Source: Dipteris shenzhenensis (Eukaryota > Polypodiophyta > Polypodiopsida > Gleicheniales). Taken from it: a DNA stretch of 64,000 nucleotides. The notes under the pieces are model-generated. The model searched no databases and had not been told where the DNA came from. It saw only the letters and a program-made list of their open reading frames with translations. The translations under genes and the position numbers were made by a program. The stretch is taken from assembly GCA_047967505.1 (NCBI GenBank), contig CM106538.1; one strand, given 5' to 3'. Of the stretch, positions 31,561-45,700 are shown piece after piece; the first letter of the stretch is position 1; every line of letters starts with the position of its first letter.

Positions 31561-33040
31561 CAAGAGTTTCGATATAGAGGCTCGTACTATTGCATCGAAC
31601 TCCATAGGAGTTTGCTATTTCTTTTGATGTTTGGAAATATGGATTTAGAAAGTTGTATTAATTGAAAGCCTCGTGGGAAAGATTTGTTTGATTTTTAGTG
31701 CTTTCAAATTGTAGAGGTTAAAGCCAAATTGCAAGGAGGCTCGAGCCAACTCTTCTATAAATGGTAAGGCAATTTTGTTCGATGAGTTAGACAAACCATG
31801 TAGAGAAAAGGTGGTAGTCATGAGGGATACAAACTACCTCGTTTTTGTTCTTGAAGGATATAGAAAAAGAATGCTTAGTGCGCAAGTTATGGCAACTAGC
31901 GTTCTTGTATGGTCAAGCATTCCAAATTATAACTATCCATGAGCGTTCAAGAGTTCCCCACTTTAGTATCAAGGCTTGTATCTTAGGTGCATAATTCCCT
32001 ATCTAGTTGCTGCTGTTTGACTTTTAGGTGCTATCTAGAACTCGTTATACTGTCTAAACTTAAGGTCCTTGTAAGAAAGAGGAGAAAGCCTGCTCTCGCA
32101 AAGTGATCCTGAGTACCCTATGACGTCTTGTAACACATATGTACCCTTTCATCTATCCCACTAAAGTGACCACATGCCTCGATCTCCCATGTGATTGGCC
32201 TCAATCTTCCACAAGATTGCACAATAATGATGATTTAGAATTTTCTAAATTAGATGAAGAAAGCTAGCTAGATTCATCCATGAGGCATCATGACCATGGA
32301 ACATGAGCCCAGTCGTCTACAAATGGCCCATGATGAATTTGCAAACAAGTTGAACCACGTTCAAGTTGCCTGCCGTGAAGAGGACAAGAAAGAGAAATTA
32401 AGTGGCAAAGAAAAAGGAGGACCGAAATAGAAACAAGAGAGAAAGGGGGAAGACAAACGAGCCTCAACAAATCACAAAAAAGATGGGAATATTTTAAAAA
32501 TTAGTGAATTTCGCTTCTACAAGAAGTCGCTGCCTCAACTTAGGCCTACCTGTGGCAGGCCAAAAACTTCATGAATGGAATATCTCATGAGCAATTAGAC
32601 AAGTTTGAGAAGTGGTAAGGTGAACATGCACAATATAACATTAATGCCATTGACAAACTCGAGTAGGTCAGCTCGGAGGTCTTTGAGTTTAAAGCATTTT
32701 GTTCGAGAAGACCTAGATCATCAGTAGGTCCATTTCATACCGTCTTAAGATTAGGATATCCCAATCAGAGTTATAAAGGATTATAACCATACCTCAATCC
32801 AAATAATTTTTGAGGATATTGTTTGATCTACGTCATTGAACGATTGCTGAGTTCACCTAACTTGGGCTTGAATCTCATCAAGCTAGAGCAGTTGATTCAG
32901 TTATTGTCGGGTGGGCTCAGGCTCATTATATGATGTTCAATGGCCACTCGTAAACTTCGTACCACAAAATTTGATAGAAACACTCTGATAGCACGAGCAC
33001 ATTAAGATTGAAGTCTGCCACTTCATTCAATCTACAGCCA
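31561..33040. other. No recognised gene; one 77-codon open frame
   Basis: At 31715-31948 the plus strand is open (INGKAILFDELDKPC, then VLEGYRKRMLSAQVMATS) but without an early ATG and without a domain I know. The remainder has many stops on both strands. Confidence 0.35.
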
Positions 33041-33672
33041 AATAACTTGTGTGCCTAGTTCTAATATCCATCAAATACAGACCAAATTTTCGCAAAGAGA
33101 CCGAGAAGATAAATTACGGCGACTTAATAAATCTGTGGTCTAGCAAAATCTGCTCACACCGAAAATTTGCTCTGTACATATTAGACAATGGGCTTAGAAC
33201 AAATCTTTCTTACAAATCAAGTACCAGCAATGCATCATATTATATAACCCTGTTCTGCCTGTACAACATGACGAAAAGAATGCGGAACATTTTACACTCA
33301 CTCGCCAAACCTGTTTTACATTTGGCACGGCTCTGAATCAAAAAAATATGAAGGGGCAGAGAAGGAAACATGGAGGGACATGTGCTACAGGTCACCTACA
33401 CAACCCGTCTCACCAGAACAGCCGAACATTTGCCAGCAATGGCCGATTCAAAGTGCAAGGCAGTTGAAGAATCTTGCATCAGATGCTTCACCCCTGTCCC
33501 ACATTTTCTGCATACTCTTTACAATGCTGCTTGATTACCTTTGTTATTTAAAAACAACACGGAGTTAGACCTCAACTGTACAAATCCTGGAGAAAGGATA
33601 CAATCTCAGTAAAAGTGAAGTGCAAGATAATTGGAAGATTTTTCTTAGTTGCATAAGGATAATAAGTCATTC
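33040..33672 (-). other. Probable ELL-like 3' UTR and downstream flank
   Basis: Moderately AT-rich, without repeats or domains that I recognise, directly downstream of the stop codon. The polyadenylation site is not placed. Confidence 0.35.
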
Positions 33673-33780
33673 TTAAATGGAGATGAGCAGATGAGTTGCC
33701 AGATTCCAAGAGAAAAAGTGATATAGTACCCGCAGTTCTTCATGTAAAAGCCTGAAAGTACGCAGCATGCGCTTATACCT
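33673..33780 (-). CDS. ELL: ELL-like exon 5 (C-terminal end)
   Basis: After a TTACAG acceptor the exon reads [19 protein letters not shown] and ends with TAA at 33673-33675. The helix [14 protein letters not shown] corresponds to the last helix of occludin-homology domains (KRLKKIF.VLHEEL type). It joins exon 4 in phase 0. Confidence 0.8.
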   Translation of the reverse strand, partial: RYKRMLRTFRLLHEELRVLYHFFSWNLATHLLISI

Positions 33781-36700
33781 CTGTAACCACAGCATAGCAT
33801 GTAGCCAGTCAGTGTACTACAAAAGTATCATAAGCTCCTGGGAAACTGAATGGTATTAGTCTTTCTTCCTTCATTCCCTACTCCAAAACAAAACACACCC
33901 CCCCCAAAAAAAGTGGGATCAAACAATCTTTTCCTATTCCCAAATCAATAGAATTGTTACCTGAACTCACTAAGCAAAACTAGTCTCCACAAAGAAACAT
34001 CAGAAAATTTCAAACCCTTCCCAACCAGACAGCTAAGGTCTATATCATGACGTGAGGCACTGCTTATAAATAATTACGTCATGTGGTAATCTACTGTGTA
34101 ATGGAAGCTAGGCTAGAGATGTTACAATGTTCAATATTCCACTTTAATAATCAAGTTTACACTTGATACCGCAACTTTGCCATCTTAGGATATATTACAA
34201 CATTATACCTTGTGACATTGGAGGTAATCCTTCCGCACTTTCGCATAGATGCTTGCAAGTTTGTTCTTATCATCCTTACACTTTGCCTGCTCAATCTGCT
34301 TTCGAAGGCATTCAAAATCCTCCCTACAAAGTGATGGCCTTTTAAATCAGCAATCTTCAGCATTAGCATCAGCTTAAGGGAATTAGAACAGGACAAGTAC
34401 ACATCATAACACTAACAACTCAATAATCAATTGCTTATATCACATCCAAATAAAGAATCCTGCTACTGTCCAGTTGATGTACGTAGGGAAGCAACTAAAT
34501 AAATGACAACCATGCAAACATTAAGGACCAGGACCAGGCTTTGACAAAGTTTTAGAATTCACACAAGGCAGACAGTGCAAAAGAAGATTGGCACAGTAGC
34601 TCATTCAGAGGAAGCAAGCCCTTGTCAGGTAGGGATAGGAACAACATATAAGTTCCATTCAATGCCCATATTTTTTCAAGTATAAACCCCTAAAAACCAA
34701 AACCGCCCCCCAAAAAAAAACGACCAATGGGGTTGCCATGTAGATACATTCTTGCCTACAAATCTTCAACGCCATCATGCATAGTCACTAGCTAAAACAA
34801 TATTCCCATTGAGCTAGTCAAAGTCAAAAAACTGTACATCTGTCAACAAATACAAATACATCTATTTATTGCTTGCCTAGAAAGCAGCAAACTCTGTATA
34901 CACGAGTACATAGAGAGATGAATACAGACTTAGACCTTTGAGCAGTGGTACGCAGGTACAATCCACGTAGCACCAAAGGTCTATGACACCACCATTCTCG
35001 ATCACAAACCCGCGAGGTTCTCAAGCAATCCTGGCACAAACATCAGGTCTACCAGCTGTCCCCCTCATAATCTAGGGACAGCCTGGAACCCGCCAAGTAC
35101 CATGCTCTAAAGGTCTAATTCAACCCATCTTCACTTTGGCAATCCCCGAAACCAAGTGCTCCATCTAAACAATGAAATCCTAGTGGCTCATCACATAGAT
35201 TCCCAAGGCCAAATGTCTTTCCAGAAATCCTGGACCATCAGCTCCATATGAACCCTCAACTGAGAAGTCTCCAAAGGCCGGTAAATCCGAAATAATGAGC
35301 AAATCGCTTAATTACAGCCACTCAGAAAATACAAGACACAATTAAATAAACTTCTACACACAATCCAAGAGCTAGAATGCCCCTGGTCCACACCAGACAC
35401 CAGATTGGCCCCAAAATCATTCGGGCCCCTTGCGGTATTTCTTTAATTATATTTAGTAAGATCAAAATACAGCAAAGCCTCAACTTTGCACACCACCCGA
35501 GAGATCAATCAACTTTTTACTCAAGAAGCCTTACCGCGGCTGGCAAAAGCATCAAAACCCAATGCAAATTCCATGGCCATCCTGGCAAAAACATATGGGC
35601 AATCTTAGGCAAGAATCGAGCGTCCAACAACCAAATACCTGGTATCTGGCAACCTCTGGCTCAACCAAACCCTGTTGAACCAAGCCGTCTAGCAAGAACA
35701 CAAGCCTGCCAGGCGAAATCATCAGCAACACCCCTGGAGAGGAAAAACACAGAAAAACAATCTCTTCCTGGCACCCCTTTGTCTGCTGACATTTAATCCT
35801 TAGTATGCGAATTGAACTGGAAGCTTTCTGGCACCATGGCAACCACCAACAGAGAATTCGCTCAATTCTGGATGCTCCAAACTGCTTAGAACATATGTGA
35901 ATTCTGCCAGAGCTCTGTTTGTTGACCCTAGGAAGGATCTGGAAGCAGAAAAACTGGTGAACAGCAAGTTTGGCAGCCCCAGAGGGCCCCTTGCAGGTGC
36001 AACTCAAGATCTTGCCCAGTCTAAAGCAAATCGGCTTGCTTGGGAGCTTAAAACAGCCTTCAGAAGTTGCAAAACTGATGGTGCCTGGCTCCTAGAAGAA
36101 GTGTGAATCAATCCTTGGGGCTCTGGAAGGCACGGACATCAGGCATGCAAATAAAAATAAACTGATCCAGAGGGTCTTGGCACAAAAACGAAATTCGTTT
36201 TTGAGCTTGTGGCAGCCCACCAACAGCCCACACACTGCCTTGGTAGTTGAAAATCAGTAAGGCAATGTGATAGAATAACCCTGAAGCACTCTCTCAACCT
36301 GTGACTTGCTTCTATGGTCCAGAAACAAGCCTCAAAGCAAATTTCTCCTTTTCTGCTTGCTTTCCAAGCAAGCTAGCCAAACGTGGCTCTTGGACCTATT
36401 TTTAGCGAAATGGATTTTTACCCCTCTCTAACCCACTTGCCCCTTGCCCTTGGCCCTAGGAATTAATTGCATTGAAGTGTCCTTTGAACTGTTTTAATCA
36501 GTTGAGGCTAGGGCAGTCACCGTAAATTCCCAAAGCTTAGAAATTCATGTCCCCGTGGCATAACCCCCTCTTGAAACACAGCAAACGTCCCCGTTTGCAC
36601 TGAAATTTTTTCTTTGTTCCATCACATGTTGCAGCAAAAGTTTCAAACCAAGTGGAAGCTTATAGCCTCGGTTAGTCAAGAACACAACCAGGCATCATTC

Positions 36701-39700
36701 CACTAACGACAGACATACATGCTCAGATAGACAAGATGCTCCGTAGGGTCATCCCGTTGTAATGAGCTGTCATTAAGAGTGGCATATACTGCCATTATAA
36801 GAATGTGCCCAATGCACAACAATTTGCAGATCCATCGATAGCAAACCATATCCAACCACAAACTAATCTCAACAGATTTGGAAGACTCTTATATTCAAGA
36901 TTCCAAGATAAACAAGATATACACGCAATATATGATTTGGTAGAGCTGCAGGTAACCAAGTCATATACCATGTACAAATAGTCTGACAGTGATGACTAGT
37001 AGACTGATCTAGAAGTCCCGCGGTAGATATACAGTCAGCAAGCGGTACCTTGGGTGAGACATACAAGTGCCTCTAGATATCAGAAGCAGTCTCAACCAAT
37101 GAGAGTGGCGGTGCTACCCCCCTCTTGAGCATCAGGCAATGCTCCAGACGCATGCTCTGCTGAGTATGAATGAGCCCCAACAGAAGTTGGCTCAAACTGC
37201 TCAAATCCCAGCAATGGAACCCCTATCACCAGCCTTCAGCTTCTCCAAAGAGCTGTATATCCAAAATAATAAGCAAATTATTTAATTGCAGTCAATCAGA
37301 GAATTCAAGACAGCAAATAAATAAACTTCCAAACACAATCCAAGAGCTAGAATGCCCCTTGTCCACACTAGACACTAGATTGGTCTAGATTGGTCCCAAA
37401 ATCATTGGGGCCCCTTGCGGTATTTCTTTGATTATATTCAGTGAGTAGCAAAGCCTCGACTTTGCACAACACCTGAGAGATCAATCAACTGAATACTCAA
37501 GCCAATGTAAATTCCATGGCCATCCTAGCAAAAACCTGTGGGCTATCTCAGGCAAGAGTCGGGCATCCAACAACCAAAATACCTGGCAACCTCTGGCCCA
37601 ACCAAACCATGTTGAACCAGGCCAGTTAGGCAGAAACAAACAAGAACACAAGCCTGGCAGGCGAAATCATCAGCAACACCCCTAGAGAGGAAAACACAGA
37701 AAAATGATTTCTTCTTGGCTCCCTCTGTTTCCTGGCATCCCAATCCTGATAGGCGAATTCAACTAGAAGCTTTCTAGCACCCTAGCAACCTCCAACAGAG
37801 AATTCGCGTACTTTTGGATGCTCCAAATTGCTTAGAGCATAGCGATGTGATAGAATACCCCTAGAGCACTCTCCCAGCCTGTGACCTGCCTCTCTGTGGT
37901 CAAGAAAAAAGCCTCAAAGCAAATTTTTCCTTTTTTGCTTGCTTTCCAAGCCAACTAGCCAAACGTGGCCCTTGGAGCTATTTTTAGCGAAAGGGATTTT
38001 TACTTTAACCCACTTGCCCCTTGTCCTTGGCTCTGAAGTGTGTCCTTTGAACTGTTTTAATCAGTTGAGGCAGTCACCGTAAATCCTAAAGCTTATAGAA
38101 ATTCATGTCCTCGTGACATAACCCCCCTCTTGAAACACAGCAAACATCCCCATTTTGCTTTGTTCCATAAGAACCTGCAGCAAAAGTTTCAAACCAAGTG
38201 GAAGCTCGATTTGTCAAGGACACAACCATGCATCATTCCACAAACAGCAAACATGCATGCTCAGACAGACAAGATGCTCCGTATGGCCATCCCAAAGGAC
38301 CCACATAGATGATTTGTCCTCTCATAGACAGAGCGAGACACTCTGTTGTACTTGTGAAGGCTGCCCTGTATTTGGCTTCACAACTAGAAGTAGCAACTAT
38401 AGGTCACTTCTTGCTAAATCATGAAATGCATGAAGATCCAAGCATGAAACAATTGCCACTATGAGACACTCTCATGTCGTAACAACCTGCCCAATCACTG
38501 TCTGTGAAAGCATGCAAAACCAGTGCCATAGCAGTCCCATATGTTTTGTGGCCTTCAAGTAATGGAAGACCCGCTTCGCGCTTTGCCAATGCTGAGTGTT
38601 GCACTTGTGCATGTCATTATACCCCTCAACACAAGCAAACTAGATGCCCAAGTACTAGTGCAACCTGCCCATATCTGTCATTGCAAATGATTTCTGCCTA
38701 GCAGCCTTGAAATCTGCAATTTTTTGCATAAGCATGTCATCCACAAAAAGAATTAAACTCAGAAATTCTGATTCACTCTTCCAAACATAAAGAATGACTT
38801 CTGTAGGGCTGTTCTGAAATCCAAGGCATGTCAAATGTGCATGTATTGTGGCATACCATGCCCGGGGTGCCTGCTTCAATCCATAAAGCAATCTTGATGT
38901 CCACCTGATGGACCTCCCAATGTCTGTGAGATGTGAGAGCAATGACGCACCGATTCTCTTTTTGCACCCAGTGATGTCATGCCCAGGTTTCCTGTAATAG
39001 TTACATCTCTTTTTCTTTTTCTTCTCTCGAGAAGAAGATGCATCAGAGGAATGACCAGCATGTGTATGAGGAGGCTTATGAGCTGAAACTTTTCCCTTGT
39101 CCTTATTTCTATGCTGAGGGGCAAAGGCTTGATCACTAGCCATAGAAGCATTTCTATTCACACGGCTTTGTTCTTCCTATAACAAAAAGGCAACAAGCTG
39201 GTTAAAAGTGTAGTGGTTGGCGTTGCCCATAGTTTTTTCCATACGTTACCATACGCATACGTCATACGAGTACGGAAGTATGATTGGAGTATGGTTCAGC
39301 CCTTGGGGCTGAAACATACGTGACCCTAGTTTTATCCAAAAAATTTCAGAAAAATATAGATTGATCATTGATCATTGTACACATTAAATTGACACAGAGG
39401 TATTAAACTGAAACTTGAAACTTGTATAATTGTATTAATTTTAAAGTCGTCAATCATGAGTCATGAGTCATGAGTCGTGAATCGTGATTCTTCATTCATG
39501 AAAGACTCCAGCCTCCAGAGACCGTAGTCATCTGGATTCTAGATTTTGATACATCATAGATGGAATCATAGATCATAGATCAATAATCAATACTACACCA
39601 AATTTCAAAAGGTCCAAAACATCATGATCAAACTTCAAAGGAAGTAGGTACACCGTATTAGTAACTACACCAAAACATGAAAGGAAAAACATCATAAAGA

Positions 39701-42700
39701 AAAGGCTGCCAGTGTGCCACAGCCTCAAGCTGCATCTTCATTCTCATCCTCTTGCTCATCCTCATCCTCATCATCATCTGCATCAATGCCTGCACCCTCC
39801 TCATCCTCCTCCTCCTCCTCATCACTATCATCCTCATCTGCCTCGCCATGGAACTCCAAAAGACTAGAGCTGCTTGAGGCAGCAATGGTCAGCCTAAATA
39901 GGCTCTTGAGGCAGCAATGGTCGGTGTGCAACGGCCAGCCTGCAGGCTGCAAGCAGAGCTGAGAGCGTCGGTCAACGGTGATTCGTGAATCGTGAACAGC
40001 ACGTACTACGGAAGCCTTCGCAACTTGCAATATTTTCGTACGGAATCCGGATTCGAATCTCGAACATCGCAGCCCAGCAACAATATAAGGTACGTACTAC
40101 GCATCCCGATTTTTTTACCCCCAAAAAAAGCCACGTACGGAAATCCGTACGGACGTCCGTACGTACGGCCGTACGGAATCCGTACGGAAAAACCTACCAT
40201 ACACGTACGGTTGCAATCATGGCGTTGCCCATGGCAACAAACCACAAAGTAGTGGCAAAGCCCTGGTAGGTATCAAGCAATCCATCTAGTGTCAACGAGG
40301 ATATGGTAGACGCGACCTTCACCCCGCCCGCTGCTGCCCCCGCCCCTCGCGCTGCCTAGGCTCCGCCCTGCCACTCCCACCCTTCTCTCCCCGCGCCCTC
40401 CCCTCGCACCTTGGTCGCCGCCTTGCTCGCCTTGCTGCAAGCCCCCTCCGCTAGCTGAGTGCTCCCGCCTGCTGACTGGCTGCCCCCCCTGCTCCGGTTC
40501 AGCCTTGAGCCTCTCCTGGATGGCGCATCCCCAGCCTTGGCCTGCTTGTTGGTGGCTTCCTTCCCGTGGCAGGGTGGTCTTCCAGGCTGGTCTTTTGCAC
40601 CCTTCTCCCTCTCCGTGGAGTAGAAAGCGTCTGGGTTGGGGGTGTTCGGGCATTTGGAGGTGTCGAGCCACTTGTGGCATGGGGCCTTGCACTTCTTCGG
40701 AGGGGAGTATCTTCGGCTTCAGCCGTCTCCCTTGCCCTGGCGGTCCTCCACATTTGCACCTTCACAGCAGCAGTAGGTTCATCTTTCAGGAAGCGTCTCT
40801 CCCTTCCCGGTGGCATTTCTTTGGCGGGAGGAGGTTTGCCCTGCACTCTCCTGCTCTTCCGGAGTTAGAGTTCTCCTCGCAGCTTTGCCCTGGCGACATC
40901 GGCCATGGCCATCCCCCAGCCGTCCAGTTCGTGCCTCTCCGTGGTGGTGGTTGTGCTGCCCTCGTCCCATCAGCATCTCCTAGTCGCGAGTGGTGCACTG
41001 GAGCTGGAAAGACCTGGCCCTTGGACAACAACCCAGAGGGGTCGCGTCGGCTGGTGGCCTCCTTGCTTGGGTCTCCAAGCTTCTCAAGACTCAGAGTTTT
41101 TCTCGAAGATTCTTTTTCCACAGGGCGGCGGCCCTTGACTCTTTCCTCAGGGATCCCTTCTCCTTTGGCTCTACTTCTTCTTGTCGTACCAGGAGATTCC
41201 CAATTTGGGTTGAGGCCTGCAGGTGCGTGGAGCGGGCTACTGGAGTGCGGACTCGCCCCCCGTCAGGTAGTGGTTGCTCATGCTGGCAGGCCTCTTCCTA
41301 TTGGCACCCTCGGGCGGGCACGATGGACGGGAGCTCAGCGGAGGAGGGATCCATACATGCTTGGATTACGAGTATCTCCAGGATTCAGCTCATCAGGGAT
41401 TATTGGTCGGCCTCGATTGCTCGATGGTGACTCAGAGGAGTCATATCAGTTGATGGTTCACTGTCTCGAAGACTTTCTAGTACTTCTAGGATTCACTTCA
41501 TCAGGGATCCGTAGCTTTTTTGGTTTTGCGGTTTACTGGTTTTCAGAAGACCCAGACTAGGGCTTTTGTTTTGACAGCATTTTGTAACAGTTTTATGCTT
41601 AGCCCTGTGTGGCTTGTAGTTTCGCAGGTGGGAGTTATCCCTGTGCTCCAGCATTGCTGTTGAGTCTCTTGTATTCCTTGTCTCGAAGTAATATAATTAG
41701 CCCTTCTTTTTGTGAAAAAAAAAAAATCCATCTAGTGTCATGGATACAAGCCAAGAATTTGGGACAATCAATCTTTAACATCAACATGGCATTGACTTTG
41801 AGGAGACCTTGGCTCCCACTTCATGCAAGAATGGATGGATGCCATGAGAGCTGAAATTGCTTCCATTCATGCAAATGGACATGGGAGTTGTGTGACTTGC
41901 ATAGCAGGCAAGCGTGCCTTATGCACTAAGTGGGCCTATAAATTGAAGCGCAAAGATGATGGTAGTGTTGACCGCTATACATCCCACTTTGTTGTGAAAG
42001 GATATGCCCAGCAACACAGCATTGACTTTAAAGAGATATTCGCTCCACTTCACGCATTACGACCATTCAGCGTGTTATTGCTCTTGCATCTCACAAGCAT
42101 TGGAGGTCCACCAATTGTACATTAAGACTACTTTCCTTCATGGGGATTTATTGGAAGAGGTCTATGTCACCCAACATCCAAGATTTGAGGTTGCAAGTTC
42201 TAAAACTTCGGTATGCTGGCTGAAAAAGGCCCTCTATGGTTTGAAGAAGGCACTTCGGGCCTGGTATGCCAAGATACATTCATTTCTGCTATGCCTTGGG
42301 TTTCAAAACAGCCCTACAAAGGCCACTCTTTATGTTTGGAAGAGTGAACCAGTGTGAGAGTTTTGGAAGAGAGAGAGAGAGAGAGAGCAAGAGAGAGTGA
42401 GCTTGAGAGCTGAAAGCTTGAGAGCTTAGTTGCAATAGAAGAGTGTGAAAGTGTACAACTGAAAGAGTTAGAGATAAGGTTTTGTCCTAGTGACAAAACC
42501 TTAGTAGTCTAACCATAGTTAGTGAACTAACTGCGGTTAGGGGGAAAAACCTCTTAAAGAGAGAAAAGTGCCCCTAACTAGCTTATTAAATTACATTGGT
42601 CACTGTTGAATTATATCTATAATTCTAACACCCCCCTGCAGTGCCAATGTCATGTACAAGGCTGATCAATCACCAAACGGATATAAGTTCAGGGCACTGC

Positions 42701-45700
42701 GAAATGCCTCAAACTTTTCACGTGGTAGTGTTTTGGTGAAAATATTTGCAATGTTGTCATGTGTGGACACAAAGATCATACTGATCTCTCCTGCATGCAA
42801 CTTCTCTCTGACGTAGTGATAGTGAACCTCAATGTGCTTCGTGCGAGCATGAAACACTCGATTCTTTGCCACTGCAATGGCACTCTGACTATCAGTGAGA
42901 ATTGGAGAAGGACCCTCCAAAGACAGATGAAGATCAGCAAATAGACGTCGCAGCCAGACACATTCAATTGTTGCTGTGAAAGCTGCCCTGTACTCAGCTT
43001 CACATGATGAGGTAGCCACTATAGATTGTTTCTTGCTTAGCCAGGAAATGCAAGATTTACCCAAAAAGAAACAATTGCCACTAGTGGACTGCCTAGTGTC
43101 ATAATCACCAGCCCAATCTGAATCACTGTAGGCATGCATCTGCAAGTCACCCCCCTGGGAAATAACAAGCCAAAAGACTTCGTGCCCTGCAAATAACCGA
43201 AGATGCACTTAACTGCCTGCCAATGCATAGTTTTTGGGTTGTGCATGTACCTACTCACCTGAGATACTGCAAACTTAATATCAGGTCTAGTGTTGCAGAG
43301 ATATAAGAGGCATCCAACAGCCTGACTGTAAGATGTGGCATCAACTGATTCTCCTGCATCATGCATTCAAGAAGAGTACCTGCATATGCTGATTCCACTG
43401 AATTAGCACCTTCCATGTGCCTTGCTGCACTGCGAGTCCTGCCAGGTAATGGAGCATCAATTTTACTCTCCCTAAGAGTCTGTAACAGCCAGTTTGGGAC
43501 TGTTTTTTCTGCATGTATGTCTGCAATTTCTTGCTGCACCACCTGTTCCACTGCCTGTGGAGGTGGCAAGACATCCTGTGGCTGAATTAAATCATCAGGA
43601 GGTGGCTGTAAATTCTGATTTGCATCAGAAATATCAGCAGGGGAACCCAAGGCAATGGGTAGCAACCCCTCAAAAACATCCTCTGAAGAAGAAGGCATAT
43701 GAAATTCAGCCTAAGTGTGAGCTGAATTTTCTGCAAATATCACATCTCTACTGACAATGATTTTGCGTGTAGCAGGATTGTAGAGACGGTACCCCTTGCT
43801 TTCTGCACTGTACCCAACAAATATGCACTTAATTGCCTTATCTGACAACTTGTGCCTAAATTCAACTGGCACATGAGCATATGCAAGGCATCCAAAGACT
43901 CGGAAATGATCCACTGAAGGCTTTCTCCCATTCCAGACCTCATAGGGAGTTTTTGTTTTCAAAGCCTTAGTGGGAGCCCAATTTAAAATGTAGTTGGCAC
44001 ACATCAGACCTTCAAGCCAGAATTTGTGAGGCATGTGTTTGCTTTTCAGCATACATCTGTCCATCTCCATAAGAGTTCTATTTTTCCTCTCAGCTTTGCC
44101 ATTTTGCTGAGGGGTCAGCCTCACTGTGAGCTGATGCACAATACCCTTGCCTTTTAAAAAAGCATCAAAATCTGCAGACAAGTATTCCCCGCCTCTATCT
44201 GTGCGCAATGTCTGTATCTTGAGTCCGGTTTCATTTCCAACCATGGCTGAAAAGTGTTTAAACACCATGAACACTTCTGATTTGCACTTCAGCTCAAAGA
44301 CCCAAGTGAAATTGGAGTAATCATCAATAAAGGTAACAAAGTAGAGATGACCACCCAATGATGGAGTCCTCATGGGACCACAGACATCACTGTGTATAAG
44401 CTGTAATTTGCGGACAGCTGTAACTGAACCATCCTTTTTGAAGGGGAATCCATGCATCTTGCCTAAAATGCACCCTTCACAGGCATGTGGAGGAGGTATC
44501 TCAAGAGGTGGCAATACATCAACCATAGAGTGCTTCTAAAGTGTCATCAAGCTGTTGTAATGCATGTGGCCATATCGGGCATGCCATAATTCTGCATTCT
44601 GCATGGCAACAGTAGGGGTAGAAACTGCAAGAGCATGGGCTGCTCTTTCCTCAAAAAGATCAAGCTGAAAAAGCCCACGCAAAAGAGTACCAGATAATCT
44701 TAAGGCATAATCATTTTTCCTGTCTCAGACAACACATTTGTCATTCTCAAGATGACCTGAAATCCAGCTCTCTTAAGAGTGGACACTGAAAGAAGATTCT
44801 TGGTGATACCAGGCACATATAAGACATTCCAAAGTCTGAAAACTGAGCCATCAATGGCAGTAAGCTCAACTTCTCCTGTGCCACGTACTGAATATGACGA
44901 GTTATTGGCACAAGTGACTTTCTTACCAACGGGAGGTGAATGCAAGTAAGTAAAAAGACACTTCCTAGAAGTGATATGCTTGGATGCACCGCTGTCAAAA
45001 TACCAAGTGTTCAATGTTTCATTGACACTGAAAGCAGATGCATCCGTGGAAGAGTCATAACTGCAAGTCAAAAATGCATATGTATCATCATTACAAGTGG
45101 CTGTACTATCTCGAGCATCTGGAGCAGCCAGCCTAGAATCTGAAATGCAAGATAAAAAGGCATAATCCTGTCCAACAAAGTTGGCTGCAGCATCCCCATT
45201 GTCAGATGCATGAGGAGCTGAATCTGAAACAGCCATACCGGAGCTGTTTTTCTTCTCTTTTGCAAGCCTTTTCCTGCATTCTGCAATGTGATGACCTGGC
45301 TTTTTGCAGTAATGACAAAAACCCTTCTTCTTGGGCTTACTTGCATCATTTTTAGCCTTTTGTGAAGGCTGATTTACTGATGTCTTTGCCTGTCCCTTTG
45401 TTTTTGACTTAAACTTTGAGAGCATAGCTTGTTCACCTGCACGTGAAGCCAAGTTTTTCCTGGTCTGCTCTTCCTGAAGCAGAAGTCCTATCAACTCATG
45501 AAAAGTGAGAGGATTTGCACCCCCCCTCAATGATAAGTTCAGCGAGATATGAAAGCTGAGATAAGACTCAGGAAGAGAATTCAGAGTGGTAGTAATCATC
45601 TCTGAATCAGGAATAATCTCATCTATGTTCAATAATTGCTCTCTGAGATCCTGTAGCTTTGTGAGGTGGACTGACATGAAGTCACCCTCTTCCATATGTG

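Noticed and set aside
40505-41560. 351-codon plus-strand open frame as a host gene
   Set aside because: It lies inside a poly(A)-tailed insertion with a 16-bp duplication, has low-complexity composition and matches no domain; several other frames are equally open because the DNA is GC-rich.
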